Shown piece by piece: positions 1 to 5,188 of a stretch of 5,188 nt of DNA (position 1 is the stretch's first letter; the number at the start of each line of letters is the position of its first letter). Origin of the DNA: JBJXFK01 sp046155505. GTDB taxonomy: Bacteria; Planctomycetota; Phycisphaerae; UBA1845; Fen-1342. The DNA is taken from positions 1 to 5,188 of the forward strand of contig JBJXFK010000273.1 in the NCBI GenBank assembly GCA_046155505.1, written 5' to 3'. Under the pieces are notes generated by a model, which had not been told where the DNA came from, searched no databases, and was given only the letters and a program-made list of their open reading frames with translations. A program made the translations under genes and the position numbers.

Positions 1-767
1 TCATTCCCGCCTGACGGCCCACCGAACGTGCTCAGCACGATCGCCAGATCCGCGAGATCGACCGCGCCATCGTCGCTGAGGTCCGGGCATCGGCAACCGT
101 AGCGAGCGATTCCGCGTGCATTGGCACCGCCGATGCTTGTGAAGAATCCGGACACATAAAGCGCCATGCCGTCCTCGTGTTCGAACGCGGCCGCGTCGGT
201 CACCCCCAGATTCGCGGGGTTACTCGATGAGCTGCCGCCGTCGAAGCCATGCCAGTTGGCCCCGTCCCACTTCGCGATGCCGCCGGCGGGCACGCCCCCG
301 ATTTCGTCGAAAAATCCCGCCGCGTAGAGCGCCGGTCCATCGCCCAGATCAAGCACCCGCAGCCGTTCGATGTACCAGTGCGGCTCCCGTAGATAGGAGC
401 CACCAACCGCCGACCACGAACCGCCGTCCCAGCGTGCGATCATGGCCATCGGATCGGCACCGGAAACGTCAAAATACCCGCCGGCGTATAGAGCCTCGCC
501 TGTACCGTCGTCAAACACCGCGAGGTCAAGGGTGAAAGAGGGAGCACCGCACTCCGCCTCTGTCGCCAACAGGCCGTCCTCCAGCGCCTGGACAGAGATG
601 CCGTCGTACTTGATCACGCCGGAAGTAAACACCTCCGGAAAACCCGGCGCGCTTACTCGCGCGGCACGGAAGCCGCCTCCGCAAAAAAGCGCGCTGCCGG
701 TTCCGTCGTCCCACTCGACAATCGGTATCGGAATGCAACCCGACGCTCGATACTGGACGAGTTGCCT
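1..767 (-). pseudogene. C-terminal part of the secreted repeat protein, downstream of the TAG, partial at the left edge
   Basis: This stretch has no further stop in the frame of the upstream fragment and carries the best repeats, each with a D-D-G start, an ALY-x-GG-x-F centre and an I-A-R/K-W-D-G close, at about 54-residue spacing (241, 295, about 349). It has no signal peptide and no obvious start codon with a Shine-Dalgarno near 767, so I read it as the severed remainder of the gene, not an independent one. The last complete codon in the window is at 3-5, so the protein continues to the left, perhaps into a second dockerin half. Confidence 0.6.
3..95 (-). other. Dockerin-like C-terminal motif (Ca-binding-loop style)
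   Basis: Residues 384-414 of the conceptual protein begin CRCPDLSDDGAVDLADLAIV and continue LSTFGGPSGGN. The D-x-S-D-D-G-x-V-D-L-x-D-L pattern fits one dockerin/EF-hand-type loop followed by its helix. Such single or paired motifs at the end of repeat-rich exported proteins are typical of planctomycetes. The second loop, if present, lies outside the window. The presumed role, anchoring or assembly at the cell surface, is inferred from the motif only. Confidence 0.65.
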
Positions 768-770
768 CTA
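768..770 (-). other. In-frame TAG (amber) codon interrupting the repeat protein
   Basis: The plus strand reads cta here, TAG on the minus strand, between TCG (S158) and AGG CAA CTC. A single C-to-T transition from CAG would produce it. The three complete intact genes in the window all end in TGA and have no internal TAG, so TAG is not seen as an ordinary terminator here, but three genes are far too few to suggest codon reassignment. Confidence 0.85.
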
Positions 771-1244
771 CGAAAACCCCTCTGGCCGTCGCACACCACC
801 CGGCGCGCCCGCTACCAAGGTCGAGGGTTCGCTTGCGCTGTCGTACACGGCGAGCCGGTTGGTGAAGATAGAGGTACTGACCAGCGTTGCCTGTCCACTC
901 GAATCGTCGATGCGATACAGCGCCGTGCGGTCGGCGACCCATAAGTTGGACATCGCGCCAATCTGCAAGCGTCCAACGTAGCGAACCAGCGAGCCCGGAC
1001 CAACCCATGGCAAAATCTGCCAAACGCCGGTCGAAGGATCGAAAACGTGAAAATCGTTGTTGCTGCCGTAGTACAAACGAGAACCGCCCGCCGTGTGGTC
1101 GGCATACAGGCAGTATCCCTGAGTGAACGCCGGACCCGATTGAACTTTCGACCAGAAAGGCGTGCATTGCGCAGCAACATGCGATGCCGGCAGTGCGGCG
1201 AGGGCCATGATCAATCGCGAAACTTTTGTGCGACGGCGCATCAT
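768..1244 (-). CDS. N-terminal fragment of the secreted repeat protein (158 aa up to the TAG)
   Basis: This is the part that would be translated by normal rules. It has a 25-residue signal peptide, then a region with SRLYYGSNNDFHVFDPSTGVW (near 55-75, with the pattern of a beta-propeller or Kelch-like blade: a value strand followed by a closing W) and SNLWVADRTALYRIDD (99-114). It ends inside the first clear repeat (LAVYD 131-135, then STLVAGAPGG). Ending in the middle of a unit makes a natural 158-residue protein unlikely. The start has a good GGAG at 7 nt spacing. MM allows either of two adjacent ATGs. I do not recognise a specific family, and the export signal is the firmest part of the call. 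Confidence 0.6.
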   Translation of the reverse strand: MMRRRTKVSRLIMALAALPASHVAAQCTPFWSKVQSGPAFTQGYCLYADHTAGGSRLYYGSNNDFHVFDPSTGVWQILPWVGPGSLVRYVGRLQIGAMSNLWVADRTALYRIDDSSGQATLVSTSIFTNRLAVYDSASEPSTLVAGAPGGVRRPEGFS

Positions 1245-1415
1245 GTCAGATCTCCGATTGTCGCTTGAGTCTGAGCACGGTGCCGCGCTAGCTCTCGATT
1301 GCCCAGACCGATCGCTTGTATAGACTATCGCAGACGCGCCGGACTTCTTAGTCGAAATCCGTGGCAGGTCGGCGCTACGTCGATCCCCCCCGAAATCAGG
1401 GCAATATCGCGAGAG
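1245..1415. other. Intergenic region between the toxin gene and the secreted-protein gene
   Basis: These 171 bp lie between two minus-strand genes and must hold the end of the toxin-antitoxin transcript and the leader of the secreted-protein gene. I see the GGAG ribosome-binding site (CTCC on the plus strand, 1252-1255) and the solo repeat arm at 1354-1366. I see no convincing terminator hairpin followed by a T run and no clear -35/-10 pair. Confidence 0.5.
1354..1366 (+). repeat. Solo copy of the inverted-repeat arm GAAATCCGTGGCA
   Basis: The 13 bases GAAATCCGTGGCA are identical to 3946-3958, in the right arm of the inverted-repeat element downstream of rocA. No matching left arm (TGCCACGGATT) is present in the surrounding intergenic DNA. 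It could be a remnant of a second copy of the element or a chance match. An exact 13-mer shared by two intergenic regions, and falling in a repeat arm, favours a remnant. Confidence 0.45.
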
Positions 1416-1889
1416 TCAACTCGGCCCATGCTCGCGTTCGATTCGATCAAGCAACTCAGGAGTGGCGCGAAACGTGGTCCGCCGCAAGGCAGCGAGCGCC
1501 TTCGTCAAGCTAAGCAGGTTCCTCTCGGCGGCGAGAATCAGCGTTCCAAGTGTGCCGGTCGTCCGAAACCCGTTGCGCCGGGCGACGATCGTCGCGGCCC
1601 GCTCATCAATGAGCACCAAGTCTGCGCCGATCTCGACTGCAAGCTGAAGCGCCGCAGCCTCGCCCGCGCCCAGCATCCCGAAGTCACACGCGACCGCCGG
1701 TGCCTGAACTTGAAGCCATTCGGGCGGACCGCTCGCCCAAGCCCGAACGGTCGCCGGAGCATCGACATGCTGCAACTCCGCGACGACCGCCGGCGGCGCG
1801 AGCACTTTACCGTATAGCTTTGGCAATACCTCGACTTGTTCGATCAGAATTAGATAGCTCAACGGCGATGTGTCGGAGACAACGATCAT
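1416..1889 (-). CDS. PIN-domain toxin (DUF3368-like), putative ribonuclease of a type II toxin-antitoxin pair
   Basis: The product is 157 aa, a normal length for a single PIN domain. It begins MIVVSDTSPLSYLILIEQ, the typical N-terminal strand of the DUF3368-type PIN family. The four acidic metal-site positions expected of PIN nucleases are all visible: D6 (VVSDTSP), E38 (AVVAELQ), E77 (LGAGEAAALQLA) and D95 (LVLIDERAA). The family fold binds Mg or Mn and usually cuts RNA. The RNA target cannot be read from the sequence. The start ATG (1887-1889) overlaps the antitoxin stop as ATGA, and no good Shine-Dalgarno precedes it, so it is probably translated by coupling after the antitoxin. It ends in TGA at 1416-1418. 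Nothing looks broken, so the toxin is probably active. Family call is strong; toxicity is inferred. Confidence 0.88.
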   Translation of the reverse strand: MIVVSDTSPLSYLILIEQVEVLPKLYGKVLAPPAVVAELQHVDAPATVRAWASGPPEWLQVQAPAVACDFGMLGAGEAAALQLAVEIGADLVLIDERAATIVARRNGFRTTGTLGTLILAAERNLLSLTKALAALRRTTFRATPELLDRIEREHGPS

Positions 1890-2149
1890 GCACCCAGCAG
1901 CCTCTTGATTTCGTCGGTTTGCTGCGCCAATTCATCAAACGTCAGCAAATCCTCGTCAACTCCGAATCTGGCAAGGAGTGCGTCTACGCGGTCGCGCGAC
2001 GTGTTGAGCCCTTCCGCCAAACGACCGTGCGAGATCGCGCCGCGACGATACATTTCCACGAGTAGTGTTGTGCGGCACATTGTCTCAAGATCGGGCACGA
2101 CCGCTCGAAGTTCGTGCTCCAAATCTTCGGGTAAGTCGATCTTGATCAT
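1886..2149 (-). CDS. UPF0175-family antitoxin, partner of the PIN toxin
   Basis: Starting at the ATG 2147-2149 gives 87 aa beginning MIKIDLPEDLEHELRAVV, the usual UPF0175 N-terminus. The family core follows: TTLLVEMYRRGAISHGRLAE (28-46) and LNTSRDRVDALLARFGV (48-64), a helix-turn-helix-like unit, then an acidic tail (DELAQQTDEIKRLLGA) suited to gripping the toxin. UPF0175 proteins are commonly found just upstream of DUF3368/PIN genes and act as antitoxins; binding of its own promoter is expected but not shown here. The start is decided by a strong GGAGG at 2158-2162, 8 nt from this ATG. A longer frame from 2215 adds 22 residues with no family similarity. The stop TGA overlaps the toxin ATG by 4 bases, giving one bicistronic unit. 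Confidence 0.87.
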   Translation of the reverse strand: MIKIDLPEDLEHELRAVVPDLETMCRTTLLVEMYRRGAISHGRLAEGLNTSRDRVDALLARFGVDEDLLTFDELAQQTDEIKRLLGA

Positions 2150-2157
2150 TCGATTCG

Positions 2158-2162
2158 CCTCC
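2158..2162 (-). promoter_or_regulatory. Strong Shine-Dalgarno (GGAGG) deciding the antitoxin start
   Basis: The plus strand reads CCTCC, GGAGG on the minus strand, with an 8-nt spacer to the ATG at 2147-2149. It is the strongest ribosome-binding site in the window, against a poor one for the toxin. This fits the usual excess of antitoxin over toxin in type II modules. Confidence 0.75.
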
Positions 2163-2262
2163 GTACCTGACGCGTCCACCTGATATGTTACCATTGCGTT
2201 GATCCGGATGCGCACATTGCCTGAGCAAGAGAACGTCGCAATGATCTTTCCAATCGCAACTT

Positions 2263-2266
2263 GGAG
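2263..2266 (+). promoter_or_regulatory. Shine-Dalgarno (GGAG) deciding the rocA start
   Basis: GGAG lies 6 nt upstream of the ATG at 2273. A TTG at 2261 in the same frame would place this GGAG inside the gene and has no ribosome-binding site of its own at proper spacing, so the ATG is the better start. Confidence 0.75.
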
Positions 2267-2272
2267 CCATTC

Positions 2273-3826
2273 ATGCTAACCCCCTACCGTCCCGAACCCT
2301 ACGTCAATTTCGCCGAAGCCGAGCCGCGTCAGAAAATACTCGCCGCCCTCGACGGCGTGCGGTCGCAACTCGGCCAGAAATACGCGCTGCGGCTCGGCAC
2401 GCAGCCGCTGCACACGCCCGACACGTTCGCGTCGATCATGCCCGCGTCGCCCAAGACCATCGTCGGCCACATGAGCAAGGCCACCGTCGAGCACGCCAAT
2501 CAGGCCGTGAAGCACGCCGCCGACGCCTTCAAGTCGTGGAGCGGCGTCGATACCGAGACGCGCGCTCGCATCCTCTTCAAAGCTGCCGCGATCATGCGTC
2601 GCCGCGTGTACGAGCTGTCGGCGTGGATGTGTTTCGAGGTCAGCAAAAGCTGGCTCGAGGCCTACGCCGACGTATGCGAAACGATCGACTTTCTCGACTT
2701 CTACGGCCGCGAAGCGATTCGCCTGAGCGGTGCCCACCCGGTCACCGCGTTCCCCGGCGAGGACAACGAGCTGCGTTACATGCCGCTGGGCGTGTGCGTC
2801 GTGATTCCGCCGTGGAATTTCCCGCTCGCGATTTGCGCGGGCATGACCAGCGCCGCGCTGGTCACGGGCAACACGGTCGTGCTCAAGCCGGCGAGTACGT
2901 CGCCCGTCATCGCGGCCAAGATGGTTGAAATCTTCGAGCAGGCCGGCCTTCCGCCGGGCGTGCTGCAATTCATCCCCGGCCCCGGCGGCGCGATCGGCGA
3001 CGCACTCGTCGATCATCCGCAAACGCGGCTCATCTCGTTCACCGGCTCCAAAGAAATCGGCCTGCGCGTGTTCGAGCGAGCGGCCAAGATCGCCCCCGGC
3101 CAAATTTGGCTCAAGCGCACGATTCTCGAAATGGGCGGCAAGGATTGCATCGTTGTCGATGAGACGACGCCCGATCTGGACGCAGCCGCCGAAGGCGTGG
3201 TCGCCGCGGCTTTCGGTTTCCAGGGACAGAAGTGCTCGGCTTGCTCGCGGCTGATCGCTCATCGCGACATCTACGAGCCACTGCTCGATCGCGTCGTCGA
3301 GCGGGCCAAGCTGCTGACCATCGGCGACACAACCACCGGCGAGAATTACTTCATGGGCGCGGTGATTGACGACAAGGCGTTCAAAAAGCACAACGAGTAC
3401 ATTGACCTCGGCAAACGCGAGGGTCGGCTAGTGCTCGGCGGAGCCAAGACCCCGAGCGATGGCTACTTCGTCCCACCGACGATCTTTGCCGACGTCGATC
3501 GTAAGGCCCGAATCGCCTGCGAAGAAATCTTCGGCCCGGTGCTCGCCGTGACAAAAGCCGCCGATTTTAACGACGCGCTCGCGATCGCCAACGGCACCGA
3601 ATACGGCCTCACCGGCGCGCTGTATTCCGCCGATCGCTTTCGCATCGAACGCGCCCGCCACGAATTCCACGTCGGCAATCTGTATATCAATCGCAAGTGC
3701 ACCGGAGCACTCGTCGACGTTCAACCCTTCGGCGGATTCAACATGTCCGGCACCGACAGCAAAGCCGGCGGCCGCGATTATTTGCTGCTGTTTTTGCAGG
3801 GAAAGAGCATCACCGAGCGGCTGTGA
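2273..3826 (+). CDS. rocA: L-glutamate gamma-semialdehyde dehydrogenase (1-pyrroline-5-carboxylate dehydrogenase), RocA type
   Basis: This NAD-dependent aldehyde dehydrogenase oxidises glutamate gamma-semialdehyde (the open form of 1-pyrroline-5-carboxylate) to glutamate, the last step of proline and the ornithine branch of arginine breakdown, in the cytoplasm. The product is 517 aa, close to the roughly 515 of Bacillus RocA, and collinear with it from MLTPYRPEPYVNF to the end. Key parts, numbered from the ATG at 2273, are PPWNF 179-183, K205 of VVLKPAS (cofactor), FTGS 256-259 (NAD phosphate loop), the general base E286 in LEMGGKD, the catalytic C321 in GQKCSACSR, EEIFGPV 417-423, and FGGFNMSGTDSKAGG 486-500, whose TDSKAGG is typical of this subfamily. 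It is monofunctional: no proline dehydrogenase domain is fused and no putA or prodh gene lies in the window. It has its own GGAG, diverges from the toxin-antitoxin operon and is followed 5 bp after its stop by an inverted repeat. It looks intact. Confidence 0.96.
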   Translation: MLTPYRPEPYVNFAEAEPRQKILAALDGVRSQLGQKYALRLGTQPLHTPDTFASIMPASPKTIVGHMSKATVEHANQAVKHAADAFKSWSGVDTETRARILFKAAAIMRRRVYELSAWMCFEVSKSWLEAYADVCETIDFLDFYGREAIRLSGAHPVTAFPGEDNELRYMPLGVCVVIPPWNFPLAICAGMTSAALVTGNTVVLKPASTSPVIAAKMVEIFEQAGLPPGVLQFIPGPGGAIGDALVDHPQTRLISFTGSKEIGLRVFERAAKIAPGQIWLKRTILEMGGKDCIVVDETTPDLDAAAEGVVAAAFGFQGQKCSACSRLIAHRDIYEPLLDRVVERAKLLTIGDTTTGENYFMGAVIDDKAFKKHNEYIDLGKREGRLVLGGAKTPSDGYFVPPTIFADVDRKARIACEEIFGPVLAVTKAADFNDALAIANGTEYGLTGALYSADRFRIERARHEFHVGNLYINRKCTGALVDVQPFGGFNMSGTDSKAGGRDYLLLFLQGKSITERL

Positions 3827-3831
3827 AGAGG

Positions 3832-3966
3832 GGAGATTTTGCCACGGATTGCACCGATGCACACAGATGAGGACAATGACTGATGTTGATGCTGATTGAG
3901 ATGTCGCGTCAGTGTCGGCTCATAATATCTTATCTGTATATCTGTGAAATCCGTGGCAAACTCTCC
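3832..3966. repeat. 135-bp inverted-repeat element (CCACGGATT/ACAGAT type)
   Basis: The left arm GGAGATTTTGCCACGGATT (3832-3850) pairs with the right arm AATCCGTGGCAAACTCTCC (3948-3966), 18 of 19 positions. Inside the arms the symmetry continues imperfectly: left GCACCGAT then ACACAGATGAG, and reverse complement of right TCACAGAT then ATACAGATAAG, with a 2-base gap. The arms are therefore about 40 bp each around a core of about 50 bp that is A+T-richer than the genes and contains TGATG-like short repeats. It starts 5 bp after the rocA stop. No target-site duplication and no coding gene are evident. It may be a small non-autonomous mobile element, a REP-like structure, or an RNA hairpin that ends or protects the rocA message; no T run follows, so a classical intrinsic terminator is unlikely. 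From memory, similar CCACGGATT/CACAGAT tracts recur between genes in many environmental bacteria; I could not verify this. Confidence 0.75.
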
Positions 3967-4073
3967 GATGCGCTGCTCAATTCGGATTCGGCGGCCGCAC
4001 GACCGTCCCGCCGCGCGGTATCCTCTCGCGCAAACTCAGAATCCGTTCACCATCGCATGTGGAGCACCGTCGC
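3967..4073. other. Leader region of the PA14-domain gene
   Basis: These 107 bp between the inverted-repeat element and the ATG at 4074 contain GGAG at 4061-4064 (9 nt spacer), supporting that start, and a possible 6-bp GC hairpin (CGGCGG 3989-3994 with CCGCCG 4008-4013). No convincing promoter boxes are seen. An ATG at 4057 is out of frame with the gene. Confidence 0.4.
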
Positions 4074-5188
4074 ATGTTTGCTCGCCCCATTTGTCTCGCC
4101 CTCGCCGCATTGCTGGTCGCCGCCGCCTCGGCGCAGCAGTCGGGCATCACCGTTCGCTTCTACGAAATGGACCAAGACGTCTCACTCGTGCCAGATCTGG
4201 TGCCCGACCAATCTCCCAGCGAAGTCGTTGGCGTCACGACCATCGACCTCAAAGACGGCAACGCCGGCTATCTCAAGGAACGGTTCCTCACCGAGATCGA
4301 TGCCATCCTCACCGTCGAAACCGCCGGCGAGCATGCATTCCGGCTCATCTGTGACGACGGCGGGTTGCTCTGGGTCGGCGGGCGCATGGTGGTCAACAAC
4401 GATGGCTTGCACGGCGCGGTCCCCAAAGACGGCTCCGCCAAATTCGATGCCGGCAAGCACCCGCTCCGCATTCGCCACTTTCAGGGCGGCGGTGGCTGGG
4501 CGCTGCGCCTTGAATGGAAGCCGCCGGGCGCGAGCGAGTTTGCGTTGGTTCCCGCCGGAGCGCTGTCGAGCGAAGCCGTCGCCTACAAAGTCGAGAAAGG
4601 CAAGAAACGCATCGTCCCGCCGCTGCGACGCGGCAAGCCGGGCGACGGTGCGCCGACCGGCCCGGCTCATCCCGGCTATCGCGCGGCCGACGCCGCTGGA
4701 TTTTCGCCAAAGTCGCTTGGCGGAAGTGTTACGAACGGGTGGCTGGTCCTCAACGACAGCCGCGTCGCGTGGACGGGCGGCGTGGACCATCCCGGACCGA
4801 TCATGGGCGTGAACGATGGCGTTTTGCGCGATCAGATGCTTGTGCGCCGCGCTGATGAGACGGTGCGTGTCGCGGTTGACGGCGGCAATGCGTCGGTGCA
4901 TCGCTTTCAGAGCGGCTCCGGCATGAGCTTTGCCGCCACCGACAAAGTGGCATTCGAAGTGAGCCGCGTCGTCGCCAAATCCAATGGCGTCGAACTCGAA
5001 TTCACGCAGCCGCTCGACGCTCGCTGCGGCTGGGAGGCCGAGGCGTACCACGTTGAGCAGTGGCCCTTCGACGCGAAAGGCGGCGCGCCGGTGCGCGACG
5101 GCTCGACCGTCGCCGTGAAATCGGCCAGCGTTTCAGCGGATTGCAAGCGTGTGTTTCTCGAAGTGCCCGGCTTGAAGACATCGCACGT
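4074..5188 (+). CDS. Secreted PA14-domain protein, partial (C-terminus beyond the right edge)
   Basis: The frame is open from ATG 4074 to the window end (371 complete residues) and is not broken. Residues 1-20 are a signal peptide (MFARPICLALAALLVAAASA, cut before QQ). Residues about 24-152 form a PA14 domain, starting ITVRFYEM and containing the diagnostic ICDDGGLLWVGGRMVVNNDG (92-111, with D94-D95-G96) followed by LHG, then HPLRIRHFQGGGGWALRLEW (129-148). PA14 domains usually bind carbohydrate. A basic, proline-rich linker (170-200) leads to GFSPKSLGGSVTNGWLVLND (209-228). Residues about 284-371 (DKVAFEVSRVVAKSNGVELE, then FTQPLD, YHVEQW and KRVFLEVPGLK) resemble, from memory, the C-terminal beta domain of planctomycete PA14/cytochrome-type exported proteins. 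GGAG at 4061-4064 supports the start. The function is unknown. Export and the PA14 call are firm; any haem or enzyme domain would lie past the edge. Confidence 0.85.
   Translation, partial: MFARPICLALAALLVAAASAQQSGITVRFYEMDQDVSLVPDLVPDQSPSEVVGVTTIDLKDGNAGYLKERFLTEIDAILTVETAGEHAFRLICDDGGLLWVGGRMVVNNDGLHGAVPKDGSAKFDAGKHPLRIRHFQGGGGWALRLEWKPPGASEFALVPAGALSSEAVAYKVEKGKKRIVPPLRRGKPGDGAPTGPAHPGYRAADAAGFSPKSLGGSVTNGWLVLNDSRVAWTGGVDHPGPIMGVNDGVLRDQMLVRRADETVRVAVDGGNASVHRFQSGSGMSFAATDKVAFEVSRVVAKSNGVELEFTQPLDARCGWEAEAYHVEQWPFDAKGGAPVRDGSTVAVKSASVSADCKRVFLEVPGLKTSH

Larger units (their letters stand above)
1..1244 (-). pseudogene. Secreted repeat protein with C-terminal dockerin-like motif, interrupted by an in-frame TAG; runs off the left edge
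   Basis: From the ATG at 1244 the frame can be followed for 414 codons to the window edge with a single stop, TAG at 768-770 (codon 159). Residues 1-25 form a signal peptide (MMRRRTKVSR, hydrophobic LIMALAALPA, cut after HVAA before QC). After that come loosely repeated units: a D-rich strand (LAVYD at 131, IVEWDDG near 175, LAVFDDG at 241, LRVLDLG at 295), a glycine strand (ALFCGGGF 185-192, ALYAGGYF 251-258) and IARWDG-type motifs (269-274, 323-328, 379-383). The end has CRC at 384-386, then DLSDDGAVDLADLAIV and LSTFGG, a planctomycete dockerin-like signature. Unit 1 spans the TAG: LAVYD at 131 lies 34 residues before the aromatic of LVQYR, against 31 in units 3 and 4. This argues for a nonsense change in one gene, not two genes or a frameshift. 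GGAG at 1252-1255, 7 nt upstream, supports the start. The function is unknown, probably an exported or surface protein. Read-through or a base-call error are alternatives. Confidence 0.72.
2150..2272. promoter_or_regulatory. Divergent control region between the antitoxin gene and rocA
   Basis: These 123 bp must hold promoters for two divergent units, the minus-strand toxin-antitoxin operon and plus-strand rocA. Visible elements are GGAGG for the antitoxin, GGAG for rocA, an 8-bp palindrome ATCCGGAT at 2202-2209, and three copies of CATTGC (2192-2197 and 2215-2220 direct, 2238-2243 inverted as GCAATG), each 23 bp apart. Any of these could be operator parts. I cannot place convincing -35/-10 boxes. 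The arrangement means a DNA-bound antitoxin could also affect rocA, which is inference. Confidence 0.45.

Noticed and set aside
526..1167. 213-codon minus-strand frame overlapping the secreted-protein gene
   Set aside because: It is Arg-rich and lacks the repeats, and the adjacent frame has a signal peptide, Shine-Dalgarno and repeat motifs. It does cross 768-770 without a stop, but a frame switch there would lose the repeat pattern that resumes in the original frame.
1317..1322. Possible -10 box (TATACA on the minus strand) for the secreted-protein gene
   Set aside because: No acceptable -35 hexamer lies at the right distance upstream, so it is not supportable as a promoter.
2150..2215. Longer antitoxin start at 2215 giving 109 aa
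   Set aside because: The extra 22 residues have no family similarity, whereas the ATG at 2149 has a GGAGG at 8 nt and begins with the typical UPF0175 MIKIDLPEDL.
2261..2272. TTG start extending rocA by four residues
   Set aside because: GGAG at 2263-2266 sits 6 nt before the ATG at 2273, and the RocA family N-terminus begins at that Met.
2276..3391. Long minus-strand frame antisense to rocA (371 codons)
   Set aside because: It mirrors the rocA codon pattern in G+C-rich DNA, is rich in Arg, Gly and Ala, and shows no domain.
3989..4013. GC hairpin CGGCGG...CCGCCG upstream of the PA14 gene as a terminator or riboswitch
   Set aside because: Only 6 bp with a 13-nt loop and no T run; expected by chance in G+C-rich DNA.
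3883..4812. Open plus-strand frame of 309 codons overlapping the PA14 gene
   Set aside because: Its conceptual protein is Ser/Arg/Pro-rich and low in complexity, it begins inside the inverted-repeat element, and the correct frame has a signal peptide and a clear PA14 domain.
4182..5051. Long minus-strand frame antisense to the PA14 gene (289 codons)
   Set aside because: It is a shadow of a well-supported gene on the other strand, with no recognisable motif or ribosome-binding site.
1..5188. tRNA, rRNA, CRISPR array, transposase or phage gene
   Set aside because: I read both strands for these and saw no cloverleaf-like segment, no regularly spaced direct repeats of CRISPR type, and no integrase or transposase motifs.

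Overview
The window is G+C-rich and gene-dense and looks like part of a planctomycete chromosome, probably Phycisphaerae-like or an uncultured relative. Three things suggest this. A secreted repeat protein ends in a planctomycete-style dockerin-like motif (two Cys in a CRC stretch, then DLADLAIVLSTFGG). A secreted PA14 protein resembles those of the PVC group. Start codons are mostly preceded by GGAG or GGAGG. The taxonomic call is inference from these protein styles, not from a marker gene.

Layout, left to right. (1) Positions 1-1244, minus strand: a secreted protein made of WDG/GG-type repeats of about 54 residues. Its reading frame stays coherent to the left window edge but is broken by one in-frame TAG at 768-770, so it is a probable pseudogene (or a read-through case or sequence error). 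(2) 1245-1415: non-coding, with a 13-bp solo copy of a repeat arm also found at 3946-3958. (3) 1416-2149, minus strand: a two-gene toxin-antitoxin module, UPF0175-type antitoxin first and then a PIN-domain (DUF3368-like) toxin, joined by an ATGA overlap. (4) 2150-2272: the divergent control region between the antitoxin gene and rocA. (5) 2273-3826, plus strand: a complete monofunctional L-glutamate gamma-semialdehyde (1-pyrroline-5-carboxylate) dehydrogenase, RocA type. (6) 3827-4073: intergenic, holding a 135-bp inverted-repeat element with 19-bp arms that match at 18 of 19 positions. (7) 4074 to the right edge, plus strand: a signal-peptide-bearing PA14-domain protein, cut off by the window end.

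The genes do not form one pathway. rocA is a housekeeping catabolic gene (proline/arginine to glutamate) with its own ribosome-binding site. The toxin-antitoxin pair is a self-contained accessory module transcribed away from it. The two flanking genes encode exported proteins. The signals most worth a second look are the in-frame amber codon, the inverted-repeat element with its solo arm elsewhere in the window, and the architecture of the PA14 protein. I saw no clearly new multi-gene system.
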